A DNA stretch of 64,000 bases, from positions 1 through 64,000 of the forward strand of contig WRLP01000002.1 in NCBI GenBank assembly GCA_009777535.1. Reading direction: 5' to 3'. The stretch is from Treponema sp. GTDB lineage: Bacteria > Spirochaetota > Spirochaetia > Treponematales > Breznakiellaceae. The translations under genes and the position numbers were made by a program. The notes beneath the pieces were generated by a model, which was given only the letters and a program-made list of their open reading frames with translations, was not told the origin of the DNA and searched no databases. Below are positions 33,835 through 42,174 of this stretch, in pieces. Within the stretch, counting starts at the first letter, position 1, and each line of letters opens with the position of its first letter.

Positions 33835-35427
33835 TTAATACTCAACTCTGAACGAAATGGCTTTACTGTAGGGAAAATTATTATACCACACTGTTACTGT
33901 TATAAAATGAAGTCCAATAAGGTTATATGCGCTGTTAGACGCATTAAGTGTAAATGAAGAACCGATTCCAGTTATGGCTGTGTTTTGAACCCTCCAGCTT
34001 ATACTAGTGTACTGTTCCGGGTTCTCCACTGTCAGAATTGAACTGGTCGGGCCGCCATTGCTAACCCGGTACAGAGTTGGGCCGGTAATTGACGGAGCAT
34101 TATCTGTAATTTGGGCATAGGTGATTGTTAAACCTAATTCTCCCCTTGGCCCCATGTAAACCATGACTTCTCTGGAATATGGCCAAATAGAATAATCATC
34201 CTTTTCCGGGGATACATAGATATATCCATCCCCTCCGCTTACATTGAGTATTTCAAGTTCATAAATACCCAGCGCGGTTCTGGTGAGGTCTCCTTTATTT
34301 ACTTCAACTCCCTCCCATGCATAAATGTTAATATCGTCTGCTATCAGATTAGCGATGTCCTTATCAAAGGTTATAGTTAGTTTGGTTGTCATTTCCGATT
34401 CGGAACCATTGGCAGTAACAGAAACAATGGTTACAGAAAACGGATCATAGTAATGCAACATTGCCTGCATGGGGCTGCCGTTGATTGTATAACCTGGTTT
34501 GCTCACATAAACGCTGACCGTCTGGCTCCATACGACGCTACTCAAAGATAATTCATAGACACCTGTTTCGATTTTGGTTAAAATTTCTTTATCACCCCAG
34601 GTTCCATAACCGGAATAAATTGTTATATCATCTGCTGTTAGATCGATTACATCTTTATTAAAAGTCAGTGTTAGCTTGGTAGTAGTCTCCGTGAAAGAAC
34701 CATTGGCATCAGCAGAAAGAAATAACACCAGGTAAGGATCCGAAAAGTACACATATACCTGTTTATAATCTTCGCTGATGTTATAGCCCTGTTTAGAAAC
34801 CGACATACTTACATATCCGTCACTGTAAATACCGTTTAGTGCAAGTTCATACACGCCGGTTCCGGCCAGCTTTATCAAAGCTCCTCTGGTTGCACCGGTA
34901 AAACCGCCGTCAAATATAATATCCCCAGCACTTAAACCATCAATGTCTTTGTCAAATTCCAATGTTAATGTAGTAGTTGTTTCCATTTCTGAACCGTTAG
35001 CTGTTAAACTGTTAAACAACACTTGAATGAACAATGAGTAAAACACCTGAACTTGTTTCGTATTACCACTGATGGCATAGCCAGTTTTTGCAACAGACAC
35101 ACCTACATTCCCGCTTGCATAAATGCCGCTTAACTCCAGTTCATAAATGCCGACATCGATTCTGTTTAGATTTCCTTTCACAGCGCCTGTGTAATTAGCC
35201 GTCAGGCTGATGTCTCCCGCTATCAAGCCATCAATATCTATGTTAAAATTCAAAATTAATTTTGTTGTGGTAAAGGTTCCATCCGAACCATTGGCGGTTA
35301 GGCTGATGAACGTCGCCGGTATACCACCCTCATTCTTTCCCCCTGAACTTGTAGGGCTATCACACCCCATCCACACCAAAACTACTACCGCACAAGACGC
35401 GGCAAACCACATGATATGTTTCTTCAT
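33835..35427 (-). CDS. Lipoprotein with four Ig-like repeats
   Basis: A 530-residue lipoprotein with a signal peptide ending VWMGC (Cys22). Four repeats of about 92 residues follow. Each has SLTANGSxxxTTTKLTLxFDKDIDxLxAGDI, then a GxLxKxxxGVYELxLxGI strand pair and a VSVSKxGYxISxxxKQVxVYF end. The C-terminus (about 420-530) has a different Ig-like domain (TGPTLYRVSNGGPTSSILTV). Such repeats occur in spirochaete surface proteins. It is co-oriented with the giant repeat lipoprotein and probably transcribed with it from a promoter near 35.64 kb, leaving a leader of about 190 bases. Confidence 0.8.
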   Translation of the reverse strand: MKKHIMWFAASCAVVVLVWMGCDSPTSSGGKNEGGIPATFISLTANGSDGTFTTTKLILNFNIDIDGLIAGDISLTANYTGAVKGNLNRIDVGIYELELSGIYASGNVGVSVAKTGYAISGNTKQVQVFYSLFIQVLFNSLTANGSEMETTTTLTLEFDKDIDGLSAGDIIFDGGFTGATRGALIKLAGTGVYELALNGIYSDGYVSMSVSKQGYNISEDYKQVYVYFSDPYLVLFLSADANGSFTETTTKLTLTFNKDVIDLTADDITIYSGYGTWGDKEILTKIETGVYELSLSSVVWSQTVSVYVSKPGYTINGSPMQAMLHYYDPFSVTIVSVTANGSESEMTTKLTITFDKDIANLIADDINIYAWEGVEVNKGDLTRTALGIYELEILNVSGGDGYIYVSPEKDDYSIWPYSREVMVYMGPRGELGLTITYAQITDNAPSITGPTLYRVSNGGPTSSILTVENPEQYTSISWRVQNTAITGIGSSFTLNASNSAYNLIGLHFITVTVWYNNFPYSKAISFRVEY

Positions 35428-35624
35428 TTGCTTCCCCCTTTTTCCAGGCAGACAGATACAGCCTGCAAAGTATTTATGATATAATTAGTAATATATAAGA
35501 TTAATAGATTCAGATGAGTTTTGTACACCATGTAGAGAGAGCAATTTCATCATTGTATTGGTCATGCACGGAAAGAGAGCAGAATAACTGTTTGCGTTTT
35601 TTATAACTGCCGACATTCATAATA

Positions 35625-35654
35625 ATAATATGTTAATAAAAGTAAATCTGTCAA
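35625..35654 (-). promoter_or_regulatory. Promoter of the repeat lipoprotein operon
   Basis: On the minus strand TTGACA (35649-35654), 18 bases, TATTAT (35625-35630). The gap 35428-35791 has no coding region I can support; besides this promoter it is AT-rich. The predicted leader is about 190 bases, and I see no riboswitch fold in it. Confidence 0.5.
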
Positions 35655-35791
35655 GGTCAAATATGCATTTTTCTAAAATTATTCCAGATTTAATGAGGTA
35701 AAAAAAACATCAAGTTTGCGGTTGTTAGTGAGGTTTGTGTTAAAAAAAATCTCTGTATTGTTACTCCGCAAGTGTTAATTATATCAACCCC

Positions 35792-37084
35792 CTAAAACTC
35801 AAACAAGGGGAGCTGTAATCCCGCGCCGTCGATGTCGCATAATAGGCGGTAAATTCGCCGCGGGTCATCGGGTCTTTCGATAAAGGAGCCGCCGCATGTA
35901 ATAAAATAGCGGGCCCTTTTAACAGCGGCGCCCATGCGGCGCAGAATGTCGAAGTCTATACTGCGGGAACGGCGGGTCTCTATAATGCGGCGCGCATTTT
36001 TTGCGCCGATGCCGGGAATGCGCAGCAGGGTTTCGTAGTCGGCGCGGTTTATTTCGACGGGGAAAAAATCAAGGTTCTTTAATGCCCATGCTGTTTTTGG
36101 ATCGATATGGGTATCAAGAAAGGGTTCGTCTTCATCGAGGATTTCACCGGCGGCGAAGTGATAAAACCGCAAGAGCCAGTCAGCCTGGTATAGCCGGTGC
36201 TCGCGAACCAGGGGAGGGGAGGGTATCTCCGGCAGGCGCGGATCCATAAAACGTGAACCGCCGCCGTTATGTGTAATATATGCGCCGGGGTGAATGAACG
36301 CGGAATAGTAAACGCGCCGCAGCGAAAATTTGCGGTAAAGTGAACTGGAAAGGCTGATTATCTGCCGGTCGTGTTCGCCGCTTGCTCCGACAATAAGCTG
36401 AGTACTCTGACCGGCAGGAGCGAAATCAACGGCCTGCATCCTGCCGCTTGCCGTAAATTTCGGCCTGCGCCCCGTCTGCTCGTATTCGCCGCTGAGGCAC
36501 GAAAAATCGTCCATCGCGCCGAGTATCTCTTTCCCCGATTTGTCGGGCGCAAGTATTTGCAGGCTTTTTTCGCTCGGTGTTTCAATGTTAACGCTAAGCC
36601 TGTCCGCCCACAGGCCGGCTTCGCGGATAAGTTTTTCCCCGGTACCAGGAATTATTTTAAGGTGAATGTAGCCGCCGTACCCTGAAACTGTACGCAGGGT
36701 TTTAGCGGTTTCGATAAGTTTTTCCATAACGATATCGGGGTCGGCGAAAATCCCCGATGAAAGAAAAAGCCCTTCGATATAGTTGCGCCTGTAAAATTCG
36801 CCTGTAAGGTCTACAAGTTCCTGAACGGTAAAACTACTGCGTTTAATATCTGCGGAACGGCGGTTAACGCAATAGGCGCAGTCATACCGGCATACATTTG
36901 AAAACAGTACTTTTAACAGGCTGACGCAGCGGCCGTCCTCGGTCCAGCTATGGCAGATGCCGGCCGGCTGGCTTGCACCGAATTTTTTACCGGTGGCGCT
37001 GCTCCCCGAAGATGCGCAAGAAGCATCATATTTTGCGGCGCCGGCAAGTATCGAGATTTTTTCGCTAAGGTCTTCCGCTCCCAT
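35792..37084 (-). CDS. Radical SAM/helix-hairpin-helix DNA metabolism protein (TIGR03916-type)
   Basis: About 430 residues when started at ATG 37084 (MGAEDLSEKISILAGAAKYDASC). Iron-sulfur cluster motif CRYDCAYC in LLKVLFSNVCRYDCAYCVNR near residue 65. The barrel continues with GLFLSSGIF and RLSVNIETPSEKSLQILAPDK. The C-terminal helix-hairpin-helix is LLRIPGIGAKNARRIIETRR. The family is described as a putative DNA modification or repair protein paired with DUF4130, which lies 8.2 kb away beyond two lipoprotein genes. An apparent upstream start (TTG at 37123) lies in the -35 box and is rejected. The ATG follows a strong promoter by ten bases, with no ribosome-binding site. Confidence 0.85.
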   Translation of the reverse strand: MGAEDLSEKISILAGAAKYDASCASSGSSATGKKFGASQPAGICHSWTEDGRCVSLLKVLFSNVCRYDCAYCVNRRSADIKRSSFTVQELVDLTGEFYRRNYIEGLFLSSGIFADPDIVMEKLIETAKTLRTVSGYGGYIHLKIIPGTGEKLIREAGLWADRLSVNIETPSEKSLQILAPDKSGKEILGAMDDFSCLSGEYEQTGRRPKFTASGRMQAVDFAPAGQSTQLIVGASGEHDRQIISLSSSLYRKFSLRRVYYSAFIHPGAYITHNGGGSRFMDPRLPEIPSPPLVREHRLYQADWLLRFYHFAAGEILDEDEPFLDTHIDPKTAWALKNLDFFPVEINRADYETLLRIPGIGAKNARRIIETRRSRSIDFDILRRMGAAVKRARYFITCGGSFIERPDDPRRIYRLLCDIDGAGLQLPLFEF

Positions 37085-37094
37085 GATTATAAAT

Positions 37095-37123
37095 ACTATA
37101 CAAATGTTTAGGTATTTTGTCAA
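37095..37123 (-). promoter_or_regulatory. Near-leaderless promoter of the radical SAM gene
   Basis: On the minus strand TTGACA (37118-37123), 17 bases, TATAGT (37095-37100), ten bases, ATG. ACATTTGTATAGTAT matches the promoter of the DUF4130 gene. The -35 box lies at the edge of the dispersed repeat at 37117-37153. Confidence 0.65.
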
Positions 37124-37153
37124 TAGACATGTTCGGCAACCCGGTTGGTTACC
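37117..37153. repeat. Dispersed palindromic repeat carrying a -35 box, copy 2
   Basis: TTTGTCAATAGACATGTTC, then GGCAACCCGGTTGGTTACC, matches 8279-8317 with few differences (A/G, A/T and G/A). The minus-strand TTGACA is the -35 box of the radical SAM promoter. The right end runs into the terminator of the meta-cleavage operon. Confidence 0.6.
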
Positions 37154-37154
37154 T

Positions 37155-37190
37155 CAAAAAAAAAACCGGCTGCATGAAAGCAGCCGGTTA
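37155..37190 (-). terminator. Rho-independent terminator of the meta-cleavage operon
   Basis: On the minus strand AACCGGCTGC-TTTCAT-GCAGCCGGTT is a 10-bp perfect stem followed by a run of about ten T. It starts 25 bases after the stop of the first catechol dioxygenase gene and ends the operon. Confidence 0.9.
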
Positions 37191-37214
37191 ATTAAGCCAA
37201 AAGCCCAGCGAAAA

Positions 37215-38141
37215 TTAGGTAACAACCTCGAGGAAGCTGGGGATAACTTCGCCTGAGAAGTAGAACAGGCCGCGTCCAAGCTGTGCTGCGTCCCATACCC
37301 TCTGCGGGCTGTCGGGATACGCGGTATAACCGCCGCAGTATGTCTCGATACGGTTGCCTGACGGCTCCCAGAAGTAAATTGAAAGGCCGCGTGTAATGGC
37401 ATGGCGGGTCGGGCCAATATCGAGTTTAAGATGGTTGATTGCGATAAGGTCTGCCGCATTAAGTACATCTTCCCAGGTGTTCAGGTAGAAGCCGACATGG
37501 TGCAGTGTATTGGGCTTTGGATATTCCACAAAGGCCAAATCGTGCGGTTTGTTGTTGCCGGTAATCCAGGTTGCAAGACGGCTGCCATCAGCATTGTTGC
37601 AAACTTCGGGGACGTACATGCCAAGAACTTCCCTGCAGAAACGCTCAGCTTCGGCAATACCGGGTCCGTAAAGAAGGAAGTGATCCAGCCGGACAGCCCT
37701 CATTCCGTGGGGAGTCTTGTTCCAAATGTCAGGATTCTTGATCTGCGGGTGCTCTTTCGCCATTTCAACATCACTGTAAATGTGGAATTCATGGCCGGTG
37801 CAGATGGTAAATTTGTACTGCTTGCCAAATCCAGGCTGCTCGGTATTGGGTGCAACCTCGCTTACCTTGTAACCGAATTTGTCGACTTTTGCTTTCATTG
37901 CCTCAAGTTCATCTTTGTTGATAACCTTGAAGGCGACATAATCCAGTCCGGCCTTATCAGCCTTGCGAAGCACCACGCTGTGATGATCGAATTCATCGTA
38001 AGCTTTGAGCATTACGCGACCATCGCTTGTTTTTCCAACTTCATCAAGACCAAGAACGTCTTTGTAGAAGTTGAGTGTTTTGTCTAGATCCAGTACACGA
38101 AGCTGAATTAGACCCGGCCTTAGAGTTGTGTTGAAACCCAT
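37215..38141 (-). CDS. Catechol 2,3-dioxygenase, copy 1
   Basis: A 308-residue extradiol dioxygenase of the XylE type. It cleaves catechol with O2 to 2-hydroxymuconate semialdehyde. Iron ligands by alignment with XylE (His153, His214, Glu265): His154 (RLDHFLLYGP), His215 (LHHVGFYL) and Glu266 (RIETYCGGY). Other active-site residues are conserved: His200, His247 and Tyr256. The length matches XylE (307). It is last of an operon with its own ferredoxin directly upstream and a strong terminator downstream. The enzyme needs oxygen, which is notable in an organism of this kind. Confidence 0.93.
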   Translation of the reverse strand: MGFNTTLRPGLIQLRVLDLDKTLNFYKDVLGLDEVGKTSDGRVMLKAYDEFDHHSVVLRKADKAGLDYVAFKVINKDELEAMKAKVDKFGYKVSEVAPNTEQPGFGKQYKFTICTGHEFHIYSDVEMAKEHPQIKNPDIWNKTPHGMRAVRLDHFLLYGPGIAEAERFCREVLGMYVPEVCNNADGSRLATWITGNNKPHDLAFVEYPKPNTLHHVGFYLNTWEDVLNAADLIAINHLKLDIGPTRHAITRGLSIYFWEPSGNRIETYCGGYTAYPDSPQRVWDAAQLGRGLFYFSGEVIPSFLEVVT

Positions 38142-38167
38142 AAATAACCTCCGAAAAAAATATTGTT

Positions 38168-38446
38168 TTACCTAACAGCGATAACCAAATCGCTGCGCGG
38201 CTGAACACAGCACAAAAGGGCAAAGCCCCCTTTTTTTTCCTCCGCATCAATATGAGCGGCGCTCATCGGCTTAAAAGCATAAAAATCACCGGAAATAATC
38301 CGTGCCTTACAGACACCGCAGCCTCCGCCGCAGCATCCATGTTTTACCGGCCCCTTTCCGTTCCTTATCATCGCATCCAGGACAGATACATTTTCTTCGC
38401 AGTCAAAAACGATATCAGTATCCTGAACAATGACTTTATGTTTCAT
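38168..38446 (-). CDS. XylT-type [2Fe-2S] ferredoxin
   Basis: A 92-residue plant-type ferredoxin with cluster ligands Cys38 or 39, Cys43, Cys46 and Cys79 or 80 (GCCGGGCGVCK; LLCCVQP). XylT ferredoxins reduce and so reactivate catechol 2,3-dioxygenase whose iron has been oxidised, and they are encoded next to it, as here. The gap to the dioxygenase gene is 26 bases. Degenerate remnants of a second copy lie before dioxygenase copy 2. Confidence 0.88.
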   Translation of the reverse strand: MKHKVIVQDTDIVFDCEENVSVLDAMIRNGKGPVKHGCCGGGCGVCKARIISGDFYAFKPMSAAHIDAEEKKGGFALLCCVQPRSDLVIAVR

Positions 38447-38460
38447 AAGCCTCTGGTTCC

Positions 38461-39468
38461 TTATTTTTTCTGACTCAACTCGTATGCAACATCAACGATC
38501 ATGTCTTCCTGTCCGCCTATCATGCAGCGGCGGCCAAGTTCAACAAGAATATCCCGTGCAGACAGTCCGAATTTTTCAGCGGCTTTGCGCGTATGGAGCA
38601 GGAAGCTCGAATAAACCCCGGCAAACCCAAGCATGAGTGAATCGGTTCTGATTGTCTGGGGGCGGATCATCAAGGGCTCAACTATGTCCTCGGCCACGTC
38701 CATCACGCGGTAAGCATCTGCACCTATGTTATAGCCCTGCCGTTTCAGAACAGCGCATAACACTTCAATCTGGGCATTGCCGGCGCCGGCGCCAAGGCCC
38801 CGGCATGTTCCGTCGATATAATCCACGCCGCATTCGATCGCCGTCAGGCTGTTGGCAACCGCCATTCCAAGATTATTGTGAGCGTGGAAACCTATAGGCA
38901 GATCGATTGCATTTTTAAGAGCCTCTATGCGAACCTTTACATCCGCCGGTGTCATATAACCGGAGGAGTCGGCCAGGTTGATGTAATCCGCGCCGGCATC
39001 AACGAATATTTTTGCCTGCTCGACAATTTTTTCCGGACTGCCGGTGTGTACCATCATTAAAAAGCCGCAGACGAACATGCCGTTCTGCTTTGCCCAGCCG
39101 ATGTGCTGAATTGCGATATCAGCTTCGGTAATATGAGTTGCAATCCTCACCGCATTGGCGCCGCGGTCTTTGGCGTTTTTAAGGTCTTCGATGGTGCCTA
39201 TGCCTGGCAACAGTAAAACTGCAAGTTTTGCTTTTTTTACAGCTTTACCGGCGGCCTCGATTAAGTCCATCTCTACTTCTTTTGTAAAACCGAAATTAAT
39301 TGACGAGCCAGAAATGCCGTCGCCGTGGCTTATTTCGATAATGTCAACACCTGCCTCATCGAGGCCGCCGGCGATAGCCGCAACCTGTTCCCTGGTGAAG
39401 GAATGGCTGACAGCGTGACTGCCGTCACGAAGCGTGGTGTCTATAATATTGATTTTGTCAGTTCGCAT
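38461..39468 (-). CDS. 4-hydroxy-2-oxovalerate aldolase
   Basis: A 335-residue class II aldolase of the HMG-CoA lyase-like fold. It splits 4-hydroxy-2-oxovalerate to pyruvate and acetaldehyde. Seen: IIDTTLRDGSHAVSHSFT at the start (Arg-Asp catalytic and metal residues), GADYINLADSSGYMTP near 153, and IGFHAHNNLGMAVANSLTAI near 192 (metal-binding HAH). It starts at the stop codon of the acetaldehyde dehydrogenase gene; the two proteins form a complex that channels acetaldehyde. Confidence 0.93.
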   Translation of the reverse strand: MRTDKINIIDTTLRDGSHAVSHSFTREQVAAIAGGLDEAGVDIIEISHGDGISGSSINFGFTKEVEMDLIEAAGKAVKKAKLAVLLLPGIGTIEDLKNAKDRGANAVRIATHITEADIAIQHIGWAKQNGMFVCGFLMMVHTGSPEKIVEQAKIFVDAGADYINLADSSGYMTPADVKVRIEALKNAIDLPIGFHAHNNLGMAVANSLTAIECGVDYIDGTCRGLGAGAGNAQIEVLCAVLKRQGYNIGADAYRVMDVAEDIVEPLMIRPQTIRTDSLMLGFAGVYSSFLLHTRKAAEKFGLSARDILVELGRRCMIGGQEDMIVDVAYELSQKK

Positions 39469-40340
39469 TATTTTCCTCCCAGCATTTTGGCAGCCAGTTT
39501 TTCGGCAACCGCTACCGCCGCCTGATTTATGATGTCCAAATTACCTGAGTATGAGGGAAGAAAATCCGCCGCTCCTTCGACCTCGACAATGACCGTAACC
39601 TTGTTACCGTCGATAATCGGGGGAACTCTCAGACGGTAGCCGGGTACATAGGCCTGCACATGCTGGATAATATCATCTACCGATTCGACGATTTTCTTCA
39701 TGTCAGGGTTCCGTACCAGCGAGTATATTGTATTTGTCATCATCAATGGGGGTTCAGCCGGATTGAGTATGATCAGAGCCTTGCCGCGATCAGCGCCGGC
39801 GACAATTTCCAGGGCCTTGGCCGTAGTTTCGGTAAATTCATCGATATTTGCCCTGGTACCGGGGCCAGCGCTTTTGGAAGCTATACAGGAGACAATCTCG
39901 CAGTATTCAGTGTCAGCGACACGGTTAACCGCATAAGCTATCGGCACCACTGCCTGTCCGCCGCAGGTAACCAGGTTAAAATTAGGCTCATCGGCGAGCG
40001 AATCCAGATTGACGCAGGGCACAACGTACGGGCCGACAGCCGCAGGTGTCATGTCTATTGCGATTTTTCCCGCTGCCTTTAGAATGACAGCAGCTTCTTC
40101 ATGCGCCTTGGCGCTTGTAGCGTCAAATACAATTTTAATTTCCGGGTCTCTGGCCAGGCCTTCCGCCCCATCTATAGTTGTTTGAAAACCCAAATCAGCG
40201 GCACGTTTTATCCCCTCGGATACCTTTCTGCCCGCCATGGTCTTCATCTGTAAATGTTTGCTTTTCATCACCTTGAACATCAGATCGCTGCCGATATTGC
40301 CCGGGCCGATGATTCCGACTTTAATTCTTTCGTTGCTCAT
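39468..40340 (-). CDS. Acylating acetaldehyde dehydrogenase
   Basis: A 290-residue enzyme, partner of the aldolase. It converts acetaldehyde, NAD+ and CoA to acetyl-CoA. Rossmann motif [16 protein letters not shown] near the start; catalytic Cys in [18 protein letters not shown] near residue 131; [19 protein letters not shown] near 158. It overlaps the hydratase gene by 4 bases and the aldolase gene by one. The length is slightly below MhpF (316), as in the shorter BphJ-type forms. Confidence 0.93.
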   Translation of the reverse strand: MSNERIKVGIIGPGNIGSDLMFKVMKSKHLQMKTMAGRKVSEGIKRAADLGFQTTIDGAEGLARDPEIKIVFDATSAKAHEEAAVILKAAGKIAIDMTPAAVGPYVVPCVNLDSLADEPNFNLVTCGGQAVVPIAYAVNRVADTEYCEIVSCIASKSAGPGTRANIDEFTETTAKALEIVAGADRGKALIILNPAEPPLMMTNTIYSLVRNPDMKKIVESVDDIIQHVQAYVPGYRLRVPPIIDGNKVTVIVEVEGAADFLPSYSGNLDIINQAAVAVAEKLAAKMLGGK

Positions 40341-41116
40341 ATAAATTCCGCCTTAACCTCTCCAAATGTTGAAAACTCCGCTGTAAACTTATCTCCCTTT
40401 GCCGCCGGCGGCGCCGCCGAAAACGCGCCGGAAAGAATTACCTCGCCGGCTTTCAGGGTAACGCCGTAATGCCACAGCTTGTTGGCAAGCCATGCTACCG
40501 CAACGCTTGGGTCTCCCTGCACAGCCTCTCCGCTGCCTTCACCGGCAAGCTCTCCGTTTTTATAAATCTTCATTGTTACGGCGCTAAGATCGACGCCTTC
40601 AGGTTTTAACCTTTTGCTTCCAAGCACATAACGCCCGGACGATGCATTGTCCGCGACGGTGTCGGGAAGTTTTATCTTCCAGTCAGCGACGCGGCTGTCA
40701 ACTATTTCAAATGCGGCAACCACGTATTCAGTGTTTGTTATAACATCTTCCCTGGTAACCTTGCCGCCGGCGAGGTCTCCCTTCAGAATAAACGCCAGTT
40801 CACCCTCGATCCTGGGCTGCATAAGTTCATCAGCTTTGACTTTTCCGTCCTTGCAGTCCATTGCCGCGAAAAGATGGCCGTAGTCAGGCTCATGCACACC
40901 CATCTGCTTTTGAATCCCGGGCGAGGTAAGGCCGATCTTCTTCCCGGAAATGACGTGCCCCATACCTTCCGCCCGTTTGATATTTTCGAGCTGAATATGA
41001 TACGCGTCTTCCACAGTTATAGAAGCGTCCTGTTCTGTCAGCGGAGAGATTGCCTTGCGGCCGCGTTCCGCGTCAAAAAGCTGCTTTGCAAAATTGGCAA
41101 TCTTTTCAGCGTCCAT
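40337..41116 (-). CDS. 2-oxopent-4-enoate hydratase
   Basis: A 259-residue fumarylacetoacetase-fold hydratase of the MhpD/XylJ type. It adds water to 2-hydroxypenta-2,4-dienoate to give 4-hydroxy-2-oxovalerate. Family segments: [28 protein letters not shown] near residue 56, [12 protein letters not shown] near 104 (metal-binding Glu residues), and [27 protein letters not shown] near 131-157. Adjacent genes overlap by 1-4 bases, so this is a tight operon. Confidence 0.92.
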   Translation of the reverse strand: MDAEKIANFAKQLFDAERGRKAISPLTEQDASITVEDAYHIQLENIKRAEGMGHVISGKKIGLTSPGIQKQMGVHEPDYGHLFAAMDCKDGKVKADELMQPRIEGELAFILKGDLAGGKVTREDVITNTEYVVAAFEIVDSRVADWKIKLPDTVADNASSGRYVLGSKRLKPEGVDLSAVTMKIYKNGELAGEGSGEAVQGDPSVAVAWLANKLWHYGVTLKAGEVILSGAFSAAPPAAKGDKFTAEFSTFGEVKAEFI

Positions 41117-41943
41117 TATTGCCTCTTAAAAAACAGGCGGAGTTGATCCGCAAAACTCTGGGTATGCTCAATTTGAGTCCAGTGGCCGCATCGCCCAAAT
41201 ATATGCAATTCGGCATTTTTAATGAGCTGGAATATCTGCAGCGAATTGTCCATGGGGATTACCCTGTCTTCCCTGCCGTGAATGATCAGGGTTTCGTGCG
41301 GGATATCGCGGATATACTGCTGATCGGCCGCCATACTCTCCACTCCATCTTGCCGCGGTGCCGGGAACATTACACCGAAACTCTCCTGGAAACCTGGCTG
41401 TATGCTTGTTTCATAACGGGATTTAACAAGCGCGTCGTTTATTATGCTGTGATTGTAGGTAAAAAGTTCCAATAGCTCTTCCATTGCCTCCGGCGAAGGC
41501 TCGTAACCCCAGCCCTTATTCAGGCCGTGAGTAATGGGGAAACTAACCCCCATGGAGCCCATCAGAACCATCTTTTTGACCCTGTCCGGATGCCTGATAG
41601 CCAGTGCCATTGCCAGGGCGCCGCCAAAAGAGTTTCCAACCAGATTGGTTTTTTCGATTTTAAGAGCGTCCAGGAAGTCGACAGTCTGCCTGACCCAGTT
41701 GTTCATGTTGTTTATTTTGCCGGGAACGCGCTCGGTATAACCAAAACCGGACATATCCGGCGCCAGAATCCGAAAATCGTCTTTAAGAAGGGGAAATAAC
41801 CGCCCCCAGTTTGCCCAGGCGCTGACGCCCGGCCCCGAACCATGAATGAAGGTTATCAGATCTCCCTTTCCCAGATCGTGATAATTCGTTTTGAAATCGC
41901 CGGTTTGAATACTATTGGCTATTTCAGGTCTTTGCTCTGCCAT
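41116..41943 (-). CDS. 2-hydroxymuconate semialdehyde hydrolase
   Basis: A 275-residue alpha/beta hydrolase of the XylF/DmpD type. It cleaves the ring-fission product to formate and 2-hydroxypenta-2,4-dienoate. Oxyanion segment HGSGPGVSAWANWGRLFP near residue 34; nucleophile Ser in NLVGNSFGGALAMAL near 100-114; acid Asp in IIHGREDRVIP near 223; His in FGRCGHWTQIEH near 250. It is first of the operon behind GAGGAG. The alternative dehydrogenase branch (XylG, XylH, XylI) is absent, so only the hydrolytic route is encoded here. Confidence 0.9.
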   Translation of the reverse strand: MAEQRPEIANSIQTGDFKTNYHDLGKGDLITFIHGSGPGVSAWANWGRLFPLLKDDFRILAPDMSGFGYTERVPGKINNMNNWVRQTVDFLDALKIEKTNLVGNSFGGALAMALAIRHPDRVKKMVLMGSMGVSFPITHGLNKGWGYEPSPEAMEELLELFTYNHSIINDALVKSRYETSIQPGFQESFGVMFPAPRQDGVESMAADQQYIRDIPHETLIIHGREDRVIPMDNSLQIFQLIKNAELHIFGRCGHWTQIEHTQSFADQLRLFFKRQ

Positions 41944-42029
41944 ACTTTTCTCCTCGTTTAAAAAATCTTATTATTCAACTATAATCAAAAAAAACTGAAA
42001 ATAACTATATCCTTACTATTTAGATAATC

Positions 42030-42059
42030 ATTATGAACCCTGATATTTAGGGTTGTCAA
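42030..42059 (-). promoter_or_regulatory. Promoter and candidate operator of the meta-cleavage operon
   Basis: On the minus strand TTGACA (42054-42059), 18 bases, CATAAT (42030-42035). The spacer (42036-42054) is a 19-base palindrome of the form AACCCT-N7-AGGGTT. A repressor bound there would block RNA polymerase. The leader to the hydrolase ATG is about 80 bases. No regulator gene is adjacent. Confidence 0.65.
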
Positions 42060-42090
42060 GCAAATTTTTTTTATTTTTTAAAGATTTTTT

Positions 42091-42147
42091 TTAAGTAAAA
42101 GCCAGGCGGCAGAAGCCGGTATTTCTCCGTTCTGCCTTCCCGGCTTT
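42091..42147 (-). terminator. Probable terminator of dioxygenase copy 2
   Basis: On the minus strand an imperfect stem of about 17 bases (AAAGCCGGGAAGGCAGAA against TTCTGCCGCCTGGCTTTT) precedes TTTTACTT. It lies 28 bases after the stop of the second dioxygenase gene and would separate it from the operon promoter downstream. Confidence 0.65.
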
Positions 42148-42174
42148 AACTTTTTAACTTCTACCCTTTATTTT

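Noticed and set aside
35428-35624. Riboswitch in the long leader of the repeat lipoprotein operon.
   Set aside because: The leader is AT-rich without a recognisable conserved fold.
37084-37123. Upstream TTG start for the radical SAM gene.
   Set aside because: The TTG is part of the -35 box and the 13 extra codons cover the -10 box.
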